A stretch of DNA of 44,139 nt from Aphanothece hegewaldii CCALA 016 (GTDB lineage: Bacteria; Cyanobacteriota; Cyanobacteriia; Cyanobacteriales; Microcystaceae): assembly GCF_003007785.1 (NCBI RefSeq), contig NZ_PXOH01000036.1, positions 1 through 44,139 on the forward strand, written 5' to 3'. The stretch's first letter is position 1; each line of letters begins with the position of its first letter. The translations under genes were made by a program, and so were the position numbers. Below, one piece after another: positions 1-8,102 of this stretch. Below the pieces are notes generated by a model. It saw only the letters and a program-made list of their open reading frames with translations. It was not told the DNA's origin and searched no databases.

Positions 1-650
1 TTGTTTCTCAGGACGGTCTCCTTTCCATTTTTTGACAGGTTAATTAATTTTCTATCCTCAAGTGACAGAAGAGGGATAATTTTGGCTAATTCTTGGAGTT
101 CTTCGGGGGTATAAACCATCCCTGTCGGGTTAGAGGGCGAATTTAAAACAAATATTCTAGTTTTTGGGGTAATCGCTTGGCGCAATTGTTCTGGCGTAAT
201 TTTATAATTTTGTTCGACAGTTGTAGGTACAATAACCGACTTACCATGAGCCAAAGTGACCATTTCAGGATAACTTACCCAATAAGGAGCCGGAATAATC
301 ACCTCATCATCAACTTCAATGAGAGCAAGCATTAGATTAAAAAGAGAATGCTTACCGCCATTGGTAACAATAATGTTTTCTGGTTTAAAATTTAGATTAT
401 CTTCTTCAAAAAGTTTTTTCGCTAAGGCTTCTTTGAGAGCGGGTTCTCCTGAAGCTGGCCCATATTTCGTTTTACCTTCATCGAGGGCTTTTTTTGCAGC
501 TTCTTTAATGTGAGTGGGAGTATCGAAGTCGGGTTCCCCCGCGCTAAAGCTACAAATATCGATTCCTTCCTTTTTCATTGCTTTGGCTTTTGCATCAACA
601 GCAAGGGTCAGAGAAGGCACAACGTTAGTCACTCTTGAGGCAAACTTCAT
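1..650 (-). CDS. aspC: Aspartate aminotransferase (class I, PLP-dependent), N-terminal part, runs off left edge
   Basis: Transaminase exchanging the amino group between aspartate and 2-oxoglutarate, cytosolic. Translation from the ATG at 650 gives the typical start MKFASRVTNVVPSLTLAVDAKAKAMK, followed by FSAGEPDFDTP, YGPASGEPALKEA, VTNGGKHSLFNL, PAPYWVSYPEMV and NSPSNPTGMVYTPEEL, all class I aminotransferase landmarks. The PLP-lysine would lie beyond the window. From about position 77 (residue 192) to the edge the frame stays open but no longer resembles the family: after LQELAKII one expects a strand leading to SDEIYE, and instead reads PLLSLEDRKLINLSKNGKE. This may be an insertion, a rearrangement or an assembly edge. 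No strong Shine-Dalgarno is visible. Family call is firm; the 3' part is not. Confidence 0.85.
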   Translation of the reverse strand, partial: MKFASRVTNVVPSLTLAVDAKAKAMKKEGIDICSFSAGEPDFDTPTHIKEAAKKALDEGKTKYGPASGEPALKEALAKKLFEEDNLNFKPENIIVTNGGKHSLFNLMLALIEVDDEVIIPAPYWVSYPEMVTLAHGKSVIVPTTVEQNYKITPEQLRQAITPKTRIFVLNSPSNPTGMVYTPEELQELAKIIPLLSLEDRKLINLSKNGKETVLRN

Positions 651-749
651 GATTGTTTACAGTTGTTAGTCTAAAGTTTTGTGTTGTCTATAATACTAAT
701 TGTCTAATGTCTTGCAGAGTAGAAAAATATTTTTTACAGAATTAAATCT

Positions 750-775
750 GTAGGGGTTTGGTCTCCAAACCCTCT
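750..775. repeat. Dispersed palindromic repeat, copy 1
   Basis: GGGTTTGG and CCAAACCC arms around a 3-nt centre (TCT), with GTAG on the left. It sits between aspC and the ferritin-like gene, 22 bases past the stop of the latter (minus strand). Member of the ten-copy family in this window. A transcript would form an 8-bp hairpin. Confidence 0.8.
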
Positions 776-796
776 TTCAGACTAATTATTTTTTGG

Positions 797-1525
797 TTAA
801 GCAACTGAAGCTAATTCCATTTCAGCTTGATTAGGTGTACCTTCAGTAACAAGCGATCGTTGTGAGGTTCCTTTTTCTATATAATTTTTCACCATCGCCA
901 TCACTGCATTAATTTTACGGGTACGCCATTCGTCGATGAGGGTTTCCACCTGTGGGGTCGATAAACGACGCTGCATCGCTTCATAGAGATAAGCGGCGTG
1001 ACCTTTTTCATCTTGAGCAACACTAAAAATTCCTTTTTTGAGGGCTGCGTCTTTTTCGCCTAAAACTCTCGCCATACGGAAAAAATCATTACAGGCATCT
1101 AATTCTAATATATATGTACTGCCCATAAAAACAGCCCAATCAATGTTATCTGCTTTGAGTTCTTCTCTGGTGTAACCATCGAAAAAAGCATCAAAAAAAG
1201 GGCTTCTTCTTTCTTGGGAGTTTTGTTGGGCGAGTTGTTTAGGATCGATGACTTCTTTTCCCATGCGTTTTAAAGCTTGAGCAAAAATCTGCCCGTGTCT
1301 GCGTTCATCGGATGCGTGTCGGGCTAGTTTTTCGGCTAACCATTGATCACCCTCTTGAATAGCGCGTTGTTGTAGAGTTTCTAAAAAAGGAACGGCACCA
1401 GATTCAGCGAGTTGTAAACTAGCTAGAGTATTAGGACGAGTTTGAGGATCACATAGATTTCGGGCCATAATGAAGGCAGTCGCCCCAGATCCCAAGGTAT
1501 GCAGAATACTTGTGTAGAGATTCAT
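797..1525 (-). CDS. Ferritin-like diiron-carboxylate protein
   Basis: A 242-residue, all-helical protein with the two metal-binding signatures of the ferritin/rubrerythrin/MiaE superfamily. The first half has Glu41 (LAESGA) and Glu74-x-x-His77 (DERRH). The second has Glu141 (ILELDACND) and Glu173-x-x-His176 (DEKGH). Together these give the four carboxylates and two histidines of a diiron centre. The arrangement is closer to MiaE-like hydroxylases and rubrerythrin-like oxidases than to storage ferritin, because no iron-storage shell features or rubredoxin domain are seen. No signal peptide, so cytosolic. Substrate cannot be told from sequence. It is a single gene, with a repeat hairpin after its stop. 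The first ATG of the frame is used; no clear Shine-Dalgarno precedes it. Confidence 0.8.
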   Translation of the reverse strand: MNLYTSILHTLGSGATAFIMARNLCDPQTRPNTLASLQLAESGAVPFLETLQQRAIQEGDQWLAEKLARHASDERRHGQIFAQALKRMGKEVIDPKQLAQQNSQERRSPFFDAFFDGYTREELKADNIDWAVFMGSTYILELDACNDFFRMARVLGEKDAALKKGIFSVAQDEKGHAAYLYEAMQRRLSTPQVETLIDEWRTRKINAVMAMVKNYIEKGTSQRSLVTEGTPNQAEMELASVA

Positions 1526-1589
1526 TAGTTCAGTTTAAAGAACGTCTTTTACATTCTACCCAATGTCTTTCGGTGTGAGGTGTGGTTAG

Positions 1590-2066
1590 CTACATTTGGA
1601 GTGATTGGGGGAAGTATTGAGGGTTTAGGACTTCTGTTAGCGTAAAAGGTGGCTCAGATGGCAACAAATTTGAGGAAAGTTGGGTTTTTTGGATAGTATC
1701 CATTCTCGCTTTTTGATAACAGTCTAAGAAACTCTCAGATAATACAGTTTTGAGACTAGGACTATCTTCTAAAGTAAGTTCGATCTGTCTTCTTTGTTCA
1801 ATAATTGTATTACGCCAACCGCGAGAATTATATTCTTTTTCACTTTCCCAGTAACTCAGTTTGAGAAGATGTTCAAGGAGGATAATCAAACGGCTTTTTA
1901 TTTCCTTTCTCTCACTTCTTCCCATACTTTCGATTTCTTCTATTAAATTTTCCCAGTCAATTTGGTCAAGTCGCTGATTTTTGAGTAACTCGGCTGTAGT
2001 TTGTAGCCAAAGATAAAAATCTTTTTCATATAAAGTTTTCTGAGCCTGTGTAGTTGGTGTAGTCAT
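1590..2066 (-). CDS. DUF29 family protein
   Basis: A cyanobacterial protein of unknown function. The pattern YEKDFYLWLQTTAELLKNQRLDQIDWENLIEEIESMGRSERKE, followed by a helical stretch with HLLKLSYWESE and the GWRNTIIEQRR segment, is the DUF29 family signature, which occurs in many paralogues in cyanobacteria. The frame is open 23 codons further upstream (to 2135), but family members start just before the YEKDFYxW motif, so the ATG at 2066 (MTTPTTQAQKTLYEKDF, 158 residues) is preferred. DUF29 genes are often near mobile or conflict genes, but nothing here ties it to a function. Confidence 0.75.
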   Translation of the reverse strand: MTTPTTQAQKTLYEKDFYLWLQTTAELLKNQRLDQIDWENLIEEIESMGRSERKEIKSRLIILLEHLLKLSYWESEKEYNSRGWRNTIIEQRRQIELTLEDSPSLKTVLSESFLDCYQKARMDTIQKTQLSSNLLPSEPPFTLTEVLNPQYFPQSLQM

Positions 2067-2165
2067 GGTTTTAGATAAAATTACTACCCTTACTATGTTA
2101 TTACATCTACAATGAGTCAAATATTTCTCGCTCAATGTTGTTTACTATCATCGGAGTAAGCCAAA

Positions 2166-2324
2166 CTATTGTACAACTTTTTTGTTTGCATCTTCGTGCC
2201 AACGCTGATATTTAGCACTGTGAATCGTAATAATTTCACACATTTTTTTAGCTTTTTTTTCAGCTTCTTTGGCTAATTCTAAAATTTCTTTAAGTTCTTG
2301 TTCATTTAATTCCTTTTGTTTCAT
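2166..2324 (-). CDS. Small hypothetical protein, 52 residues
   Basis: A short reading frame with a good ribosome-binding site: GGAGAA lies 6 bases before the ATG at 2324. The peptide begins MKQKELNEQELKEILELAKE, continues with a Lys/Glu-rich amphipathic helix (AEKKAKKMCEIITIHSAKY) and ends QRWHEDANKKVVQ. It is highly charged, has no signal peptide or membrane segment, and looks like a single helix or short coiled coil. It lies between the DUF29 gene and hisB on the same strand, so it may be co-transcribed with the former. Not recognised as a named family. Codon pattern and the Shine-Dalgarno support a real gene. Confidence 0.6.
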   Translation of the reverse strand: MKQKELNEQELKEILELAKEAEKKAKKMCEIITIHSAKYQRWHEDANKKVVQ

Positions 2325-2375
2325 GATAGATTCTCCAATCGTGTTTTAATATTAATCACAAGTGAGATGTTATAA

Positions 2376-2398
2376 GGGTTTGGTGACCAAACCCCTAC
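2376..2398. repeat. Dispersed palindromic repeat, copy 2
   Basis: Near-perfect copy: GGGTTTGGT and ACCAAACCC arms around a single G, then CTAC. It lies 15 bases beyond the hisB stop (minus strand), in the position of a 3'-end hairpin, and before the small gene at 2166-2324. Confidence 0.85.
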
Positions 2399-2413
2399 TC
2401 TCACTGTATTTTC

Positions 2414-3037
2414 TTATAACACTCCTTTAGAACTGGGGATTGCATCAGCACGACGGGGATCGATTTCGAGTGCCATTCGCATTGCACGCGCAAAGGCTTT
2501 AAAGGTGGCTTCGATGATATGATGGGAATTAATGCCATCTAATTGACGGATATGTAAGGTCATTTGGCTATGATTGACGATCGCCACAAAAAATTCCCGC
2601 ACAAGTTGAGTATCATAGGTGCCGACTCGTTGGGTGGGAATAGTTAAACCATAACTTAAATGCGGTCTTCCAGAAAAATCTAAGGCGACTTGAATTAAGG
2701 CTTCGTCTAAAGGTGCGACGAAATGACCAAATCTAATGATTCCTTTACGATCGCCTAATGCTTGAAACAGGGCTTGTCCTAGTGTAATCCCTACATCTTC
2801 ATTGGTGTGATGATCGTCTATTTCAATATCACCAGTGGCTTTAACTTCTAGGTCAATTAAGCCATGTGAGGCGATTTGATGTAGCATATGATCGAGAAAA
2901 GGAACCCCTGTATTTGCATGACAGTTTCCTTGTCCGTCTAGGTTTAAACTAACTTGGACATCGGTTTCTTTGGTGGTACGGCTAACGGTGGCGATCCGTC
3001 CAGTAGGAATATGAAGCAGTTTATCGGTTATTTGCAT
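2414..3037 (-). CDS. hisB: Imidazoleglycerol-phosphate dehydratase HisB
   Basis: Catalyses the sixth step of histidine synthesis, dehydrating imidazole glycerol phosphate to imidazole acetol phosphate; cytosolic, Mn-dependent oligomer. The 207 residues match the monofunctional plant/cyanobacterial type, without the phosphatase domain of E. coli HisB. Metal-binding histidine motifs are visible: GVPFLDHMLHQIASHG near residue 45, DIEIDDHHTNEDVG near 75, and NSHHIIEATFKAFARAM near 170. It follows hisD after an 18-base gap, so the two are probably one transcript. A repeat hairpin lies just past its stop. Confidence 0.97.
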   Translation of the reverse strand: MQITDKLLHIPTGRIATVSRTTKETDVQVSLNLDGQGNCHANTGVPFLDHMLHQIASHGLIDLEVKATGDIEIDDHHTNEDVGITLGQALFQALGDRKGIIRFGHFVAPLDEALIQVALDFSGRPHLSYGLTIPTQRVGTYDTQLVREFFVAIVNHSQMTLHIRQLDGINSHHIIEATFKAFARAMRMALEIDPRRADAIPSSKGVL

Positions 3038-3055
3038 AGTATTTGTAATAAAAAT

Positions 3056-4360
3056 TTACAATAGTTTTTCGCGTTCGGTGATGGCTAAACCATGTGCGGG
3101 AAAGCCTTCATAATTCGCTAGAGTTGTAGTTGTGGTTTTCAATTTTTCAAAGCCTTCAGACGTTAGATAGGCGAGAGTAGAACGCTTGAGGAAATCATAG
3201 ACGGATACTGCTGAATATGAACGCGCAAACCCGCCCGTCGGTAATACTGCATTAACTCCAATAGCATAAGTAGCAGCAGAAGAAGGGGTATACGCACCGA
3301 GTAAGATTTCTCCTGCATTTTTAATTTTTCCCACAACCGCAAAAGGATCTTTAACCAATACTTCTAAGTGTTCTGGGGCGTAATCATTAATAAAAGCGAT
3401 CGATTCTTCTAAACTAGAAGTCAGAATAATCCCACCATATGCAGCAAGTCCCTGTTCACAAAATTCACGTCGCCAGTCGGGTAATTGTTGGATATATTCA
3501 CTCGCATACTGACTCGCTTTTTGGGCTACTGCTTCACTATGCGTCACCAGTAAGGCGGCTGAGTCTGAACCGTGTTCGGCTTCAATTAATAAGTCTATGG
3601 CTGCAAGTCGAGGATCTGTGTATTCATCGGCTAGTACAATTGATTCACTTGGCCCCGCAGGTAAGCCCACATCAACAGTACCGTAAAGAATTCGTTTGGC
3701 GGCGGCTCCATAAACACTACACGGTCCGGTAATTTTGTCAACCCTTGCGACGGTTGGAGTTCCGATGGCCATTGCTGCGATCGCTTGTACGCCCCCAAGT
3801 TTATAAATTTCGTCTACACCTGCCATTTTTGCAGCCACGAGGGAAGCGGGTTCGACGTTGCCCTGTTTATCGGGAGGGGTACAGACGACAATTCTTTTAA
3901 CACCAGCGACTTTGGCAGGGATGGCTAACATTAACATCATTGAGGGAAATGCGCCACGTCCTCTGGGAACATATAAACCAACACTGGGAAGAGGTGTAAT
4001 TTTTTCACCTGCGAAGACTCCTGGTGATATTTCGCCAAGTTGAATTTCTTCGGGCATTTGTCGGCGATGCACTTCATAAATATTTCTAAAAGCTTGTTCG
4101 AGTGCGGTTTTAACTTCAGGTTCGATTAAATGTTCTGCTTGTTCTATTTCTTCGGCTGTAACTCTTATATTTTCTACGGTCGCGCCTTCATAGTCAAATT
4201 TTCTGGCATAGGAAATTACGCCTTTGTCTCCCTCAAGTTGTATCTCATCAATCACCGTTTTAGCAATCTTGAGGGCATTATCGATATCTAACTCAGCCCT
4301 TTTTTTAAGCGTGGTGAGATCTGCTGCTGTCATCTGCGCTAGTTTCAGAATTCTGATCAC
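3056..4360 (-). CDS. hisD: Histidinol dehydrogenase HisD
   Basis: NAD-dependent, zinc enzyme that oxidises histidinol to histidine, the last two steps of the pathway. 434 residues, the normal length. Recognisable segments: YVPRGRGAFPSMMLMLAIPA, KLGGVQAIAAMAIGT, VDKITGP, LPAGPSESIVLADE, EAEHGSDSAALLVTHS and NDYAPEHLEVL, the last holding the catalytic Glu-His pair, and the C-terminal FPAHGLAITER histidine ligand. The start is a GTG at 4360, supported by AAGGAG nine bases upstream. First gene of a probable hisD-hisB unit. Confidence 0.97.
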   Translation of the reverse strand: MIRILKLAQMTAADLTTLKKRAELDIDNALKIAKTVIDEIQLEGDKGVISYARKFDYEGATVENIRVTAEEIEQAEHLIEPEVKTALEQAFRNIYEVHRRQMPEEIQLGEISPGVFAGEKITPLPSVGLYVPRGRGAFPSMMLMLAIPAKVAGVKRIVVCTPPDKQGNVEPASLVAAKMAGVDEIYKLGGVQAIAAMAIGTPTVARVDKITGPCSVYGAAAKRILYGTVDVGLPAGPSESIVLADEYTDPRLAAIDLLIEAEHGSDSAALLVTHSEAVAQKASQYASEYIQQLPDWRREFCEQGLAAYGGIILTSSLEESIAFINDYAPEHLEVLVKDPFAVVGKIKNAGEILLGAYTPSSAATYAIGVNAVLPTGGFARSYSAVSVYDFLKRSTLAYLTSEGFEKLKTTTTTLANYEGFPAHGLAITEREKLL

Positions 4361-4618
4361 TAACCCTTACTCCTTGAATTTGTTTCGTCTATCTTTAATT
4401 ATTGTCGCTCATAAACAGGAGCGATTTTTGCTGAAAATAAATTACCAGCGATCGCTTATCTGATGAGATGATATAAGCAATCACTGGTTTTTCCGATATT
4501 GTGTTGTCATAAAAGGAAATTCCAAGCTTTACGTTCCCAAACCGTTAGCTCTTTTAATTTCTTAATAAAATTGTAACAGAAGACACACACTTTTGTAAAA
4601 AAAAGTAAAGAATTTTTC

Positions 4619-6352
4619 CTAAACTAAATTTTTGAGGTATCTTGTAACACGCTCTGGAGAACCCCATAAAACCTGTTCTTGCTTGTAGATAACCATTCCT
4701 GGCTTTCCACCTTTAGGCTTATAGACATATTTCGGTTTTGTGTATACTACAGGAACTTGTGTACTTTGACGGGCTTGACTAAAATAAGCCGCCCAGTCTG
4801 CCGCGAGTTGTAAATCACTCTCATCGGGAACAAAACCTGGCTGTAAGCGTAATAAAACATGACTTCCGGCGATTTCTTGGGTATGAAACCATAAATCATA
4901 ATCCCCCGCAGTCCGAAACGTTAGTATGTCATTTTGGCGGTTATTACGACCGATCCATATTTCATACCCTGATGACGTAATATAACGATAGGGCTTTGAT
5001 TGATCAGTCGATTGACGTGGGCGAGATTGTGATTCAAAGTAATTTTGTTCGATCAGTTCATCTCGAATTTCTTCTAGCGTCTGTAAGTCATCGGGTGTTT
5101 GATATTGTTCTAACCCAGATAAACTGGCGGATACTTGTTCTAAATATTGAATTTCGGCTAATACTTCATCTAATAAGGGTTGAACAGCTTGTAAGGCACG
5201 TTTTAGCTTTTGGTGTTGTTTATACAAGCTTTGGGCATTCTGTACGCCGTTTTTTTCGGGGTTAAGGGAAATTTTTACGGGTTCTTCTGTGACAAAATCG
5301 GGTAAAGTAATAGAACTCATTCCCGCTTCCCATTGATAGACATACGCCATGAGAAGATCGGCTTGTTGACGGTATTGATCAGCGTTTTCCGACTGTTTTA
5401 AGCGTTCTGTAAAAATATTTGCTTTTTGTCTGAGTTTTCCTAAAATAGCATTAATCTTTTGACTCAGTTGATGACGTAGCTGTTTAAAGGTTTCTTGATT
5501 GAGATAATCAGTATAGTAACGGTTGAGGAGAGTTTGTACGTCGGAAACAGGTTTAATATCTTCTCCACCTAAAACCGTATATCCTGTATTTGTCCATCCT
5601 GGTTGAAAGGTTTCTGTTTTCAAGACTTTTAACCAGTTTTGCCATTCATTAAACAAATTTTCCCAGTTGGTTTCGGTTAATTGATCAGTGGTTATTTTTG
5701 TGTCAATATGGACATTTTTTAGGAGAAAACGGGCAATAACTGGACTTACACCGCGATAGGTTTTAATTAACTGTCGTTCGATCTGATCCGGAATGAGGCT
5801 AACTCGTTCAAACCAACTGTTCAAAGATTCCTCTAAACTGGGGTTAGTTCCGAATAAAGGTGGGGGAAGTTCGTAAGGTTGCCCCGTTTCCACAGTACGG
5901 ATGCTCGATTGTGAGGCTGTCACTTGATGAGCTACTGTAATAATTTGGTTACTCGCATCAGTTAGGATCACGTTACTATATTTTCCCATGATCTCTATAT
6001 ATATATGCCAGATTGCCGGATCATCAGGGCGTTTGGCGATCGTAAAATCTATGACTCTTTCCCAAGGTGCGATCGCTTCTATCGCGGTGAGGGCATATCC
6101 ATTGAGTTGATGACGCAGTTGATCGCTAAAAGTAAAGGTATCGGGGATTTTTGGGGGCGCATCACCCATATTAATTCTCGCTGCTTGAGGATGCCAAGAT
6201 ATTGTTAACCATCCTCTTTTTTTTAGGGTTCGTAATGCTAAGGCGATGGTATAGCGATCGCATTGATACACTTGTTCAATTCGGGCGGGTAGCCACTGGG
6301 ATCTTAGTTCCGCGCAAGAAGCGATTAAAGTTGTATAGTCTACTGACTGCAT
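4619..6352 (-). CDS. rqcH: Ribosome quality control protein RqcH (NFACT family, Rqc2-like)
   Basis: Homologue of bacterial RqcH/FbpA, which binds split 50S subunits carrying stalled nascent chains and recruits Ala-tRNA for C-terminal tailing. The product has an NFACT-N domain (MQSVDYTTLIASCAEL through MGKYSNVILTD), a central charged coiled-coil region rich in Gln, Lys and Glu, and a C-terminal NFACT-R domain (YEIWIGRNNRQND, TAGDYDLWFHTQEIAGSHVLLR, VVYTKPKYVYKPKGGKPGMV). The frame reaches 6391, but family members start at MQSVDYTTL, so 6352 (577 residues) is preferred. Where well-studied RqcH proteins carry an Asp-Arg pair in NFACT-N, this protein appears to read Glu-Arg (APWERVIDF). Older annotations call the family fibronectin-binding protein. 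Confidence 0.9.
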   Translation of the reverse strand: MQSVDYTTLIASCAELRSQWLPARIEQVYQCDRYTIALALRTLKKRGWLTISWHPQAARINMGDAPPKIPDTFTFSDQLRHQLNGYALTAIEAIAPWERVIDFTIAKRPDDPAIWHIYIEIMGKYSNVILTDASNQIITVAHQVTASQSSIRTVETGQPYELPPPLFGTNPSLEESLNSWFERVSLIPDQIERQLIKTYRGVSPVIARFLLKNVHIDTKITTDQLTETNWENLFNEWQNWLKVLKTETFQPGWTNTGYTVLGGEDIKPVSDVQTLLNRYYTDYLNQETFKQLRHQLSQKINAILGKLRQKANIFTERLKQSENADQYRQQADLLMAYVYQWEAGMSSITLPDFVTEEPVKISLNPEKNGVQNAQSLYKQHQKLKRALQAVQPLLDEVLAEIQYLEQVSASLSGLEQYQTPDDLQTLEEIRDELIEQNYFESQSRPRQSTDQSKPYRYITSSGYEIWIGRNNRQNDILTFRTAGDYDLWFHTQEIAGSHVLLRLQPGFVPDESDLQLAADWAAYFSQARQSTQVPVVYTKPKYVYKPKGGKPGMVIYKQEQVLWGSPERVTRYLKNLV

Positions 6353-6404
6353 TGCGATCGATTTTTGATGAACTCTTTCATTATCCATCATTCAATTCAA
6401 AAGA

Positions 6405-6427
6405 GGGTTTGGAGACCCTACCCCTAC
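6405..6427. repeat. Dispersed palindromic repeat, copy 3 (decayed)
   Basis: GGGTTTGG left arm intact; right arm altered (CCCTACCC), then CTAC. It sits between the divergent rqcH and the FAD oxidoreductase gene, so it is the copy least consistent with a terminator role. Confidence 0.55.
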
Positions 6428-6462
6428 GCTTCTGTCCCCAGTATGATTGATTTAAAATTATC

Positions 6463-6497
6463 TTGCCTTTTTATTTGAAATGTATTAAAATACATTT
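6463..6497 (+). promoter_or_regulatory. Promoter with palindromic operator over the -10 box
   Basis: TTGCCT (6463-6468), a 17-base spacer and TAAAAT (6486-6491) form a plausible sigma-70-type promoter 31 bases before the FAD oxidoreductase ATG. A perfect inverted repeat covers the -10: AAATGTATT (6478-6486), centre AA, AATACATTT (6489-6497). That layout is typical of a repressor operator. The regulator cannot be named. Confidence 0.5.
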
Positions 6498-6521
6498 AGA
6501 AAACAAAAGGAGATAGGCTCA

Positions 6522-8000
6522 ATGGTTAAACCTTTAACAATTGCAATTATTGGCGGTGGTTTTAGTGGAACAATGGTCGCAACACATTTATTGCGTTTAG
6601 CTAATTGCCCACTCCAGATTAAACTTATAGAAAAACGTGCTAATATCGGTCAAGGCTTGGCCTACAGTACTGCTGTAGAACATCATGTCCTCAATGTTCC
6701 AGCAGGAAAAATGAGTGCTTTTCCTCAAGAGTCAGAACATTTCATCAATTGGTTACAAAATCGCTATTCTGAAAAAGCCTTTACAGCGAATTCTTTTGTC
6801 TCACGTCATTATTACGGCGAGTATCTTCAATCCATCTTACAAGAAGCCCACGAAAAAGCGAGAAAAGATGTTCAAATAGAGCATATACACTATGAAGCGA
6901 CGGAATTACAACCCGTAGATGATCAAGTTGTTATTACTTGTGGGAATGGAAGACAAATTACGGCGGATCGTGTAGTTTTAGCATTAGGTAATCTACCACC
7001 AAGTAATCCACCTATTGCCGATCCATCATTCTATCAAAGCAGACGTTATCAACGTTGGGCATGGTCTACATCTTTAGAAAATATTGTACAGCCTGACGAC
7101 GCTATTTTATTAATTGGTTCTGGATTAACTGCCCTTGATTTAGTCGTTAATTTACACTACAAAGGACATCAAGGGAAAATATACATGATTTCCAAAAGAG
7201 GGTTAGTTCCTCAAGCGCATCAACAAACACCAGCTTATCCCTTTTGCTTGAAAACTGAACAAAACTTGAATGGTTTATTTAAACATATTCGTCAAGAAGT
7301 AAAAAAAGCGGAAAAATTAGGCTATGATTGGCGATCGGTGATGGATGCTTTACGTCCTCATACCCAAGACATTTGGAAATCTCTTACTCTTGTAGAAAAA
7401 CGCCGTTTTATCCGCCATCTTCGCGCTTATTGGGATAATCATCGTCATCGTATTGCGTCTGGAGTTTCCGATATTATTACTAAATTAAGAACCTCACAAC
7501 AGTTAAGTCTATATGCTGGAGAAATCATCGCTTATCAAGAAGATATGGATGGTGTTACAGTAACAGTTCGTCCGAGAGGAAGTGAACATACTCATACGAT
7601 TAAAGTTCAGACGGTAATTAATTGCACAGGTTCCGAACGATTAACCAGTCAATGGCAATATCCTTTACTCAAAAATATTATTAGTACAGGTGTTGCTCAA
7701 CCTGACGCACTCGAATTAGGTTTAGAAGTAGCAGACAATGGGTCATTAGTCAGCCGAACTGGTGCTAAATCTACTACACTATATACACTTGGTCCCTTAC
7801 AAAAAGGCTGTCTGTGGGAAACAACGGCTGTTCAAGAAAGCCGACAACAAGCCGAAAAATTAGCTACAACCTTATTAGATTCTTTTTCTCTTCGTAATAC
7901 AATACGCCCTCTTAAAAGTAGTACGATTAATATAGAATCCTATACAGTACAACCAATGATTACGCCGGCGGCTAATTTTGTCGGGGTTGCTCCATATTAA
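6522..8000 (+). CDS. FAD/NAD(P)-binding oxidoreductase (NAD_binding_9 type)
   Basis: A soluble 492-residue flavoprotein. The N-terminus (LTIAIIGGGFSGTMVATHLL) is a Rossmann dinucleotide-binding motif with GGGFSG. It is followed by KANIGQGLAYST-like and HHVLNVPAGKMSAFP segments characteristic of the FAD-NAD(P)-binding family PF13454. A second nucleotide site is likely around ILLIGSGLTALDLVVNL (near residue 205). The C-terminal NCTGSERLTSQ and the TLGPLQKGCLWETTAVQESR stretch are typical of the family. Homologues include hydroxyacylglutathione-like and ornithine-hydroxylase-like flavoproteins, but no substrate can be assigned. AAAGGAG lies 10 bases before the ATG. Expression probably depends on the palindrome over its -10 box. 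Confidence 0.8.
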   Translation: MVKPLTIAIIGGGFSGTMVATHLLRLANCPLQIKLIEKRANIGQGLAYSTAVEHHVLNVPAGKMSAFPQESEHFINWLQNRYSEKAFTANSFVSRHYYGEYLQSILQEAHEKARKDVQIEHIHYEATELQPVDDQVVITCGNGRQITADRVVLALGNLPPSNPPIADPSFYQSRRYQRWAWSTSLENIVQPDDAILLIGSGLTALDLVVNLHYKGHQGKIYMISKRGLVPQAHQQTPAYPFCLKTEQNLNGLFKHIRQEVKKAEKLGYDWRSVMDALRPHTQDIWKSLTLVEKRRFIRHLRAYWDNHRHRIASGVSDIITKLRTSQQLSLYAGEIIAYQEDMDGVTVTVRPRGSEHTHTIKVQTVINCTGSERLTSQWQYPLLKNIISTGVAQPDALELGLEVADNGSLVSRTGAKSTTLYTLGPLQKGCLWETTAVQESRQQAEKLATTLLDSFSLRNTIRPLKSSTINIESYTVQPMITPAANFVGVAPY

Positions 8001-8023
8001 AGGTTTGTGGGTAATATAATGAT

Positions 8024-8050
8024 GTAGGGATTTGGTTACCAAATCCTTAC
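8024..8050. repeat. Dispersed palindromic repeat, copy 4 (compensated stem)
   Basis: Both arms carry a matching change: GGATTTGGT and ACCAAATCC instead of GGGTTTGG and CCAAACCC, flanked by GTAG and TTAC. The pairing is kept by a double substitution. It lies 23 bases past the FAD oxidoreductase stop, between convergent genes. A partial second half-copy (GGAGTCCAAACCTC) follows near 8064-8077. Confidence 0.75.
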
Positions 8051-8102
8051 ACAAACAGGATAGGGAGTCCAAACCTCTATTATTTTTTAAGTATTAATGT
8101 AC

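Noticed and set aside
4405..4424. Inverted repeat TCGCTC/GAGCGA followed by five T on the plus strand, upstream of hisD
   Set aside because: It looks like a small terminator on the plus strand, but no plus-strand gene ends there; only six base pairs. Kept as chance or minor operator.
4224..4463. Plus-strand open frame over the hisD start
   Set aside because: Antisense shadow of hisD; no family features and poor composition for a protein.
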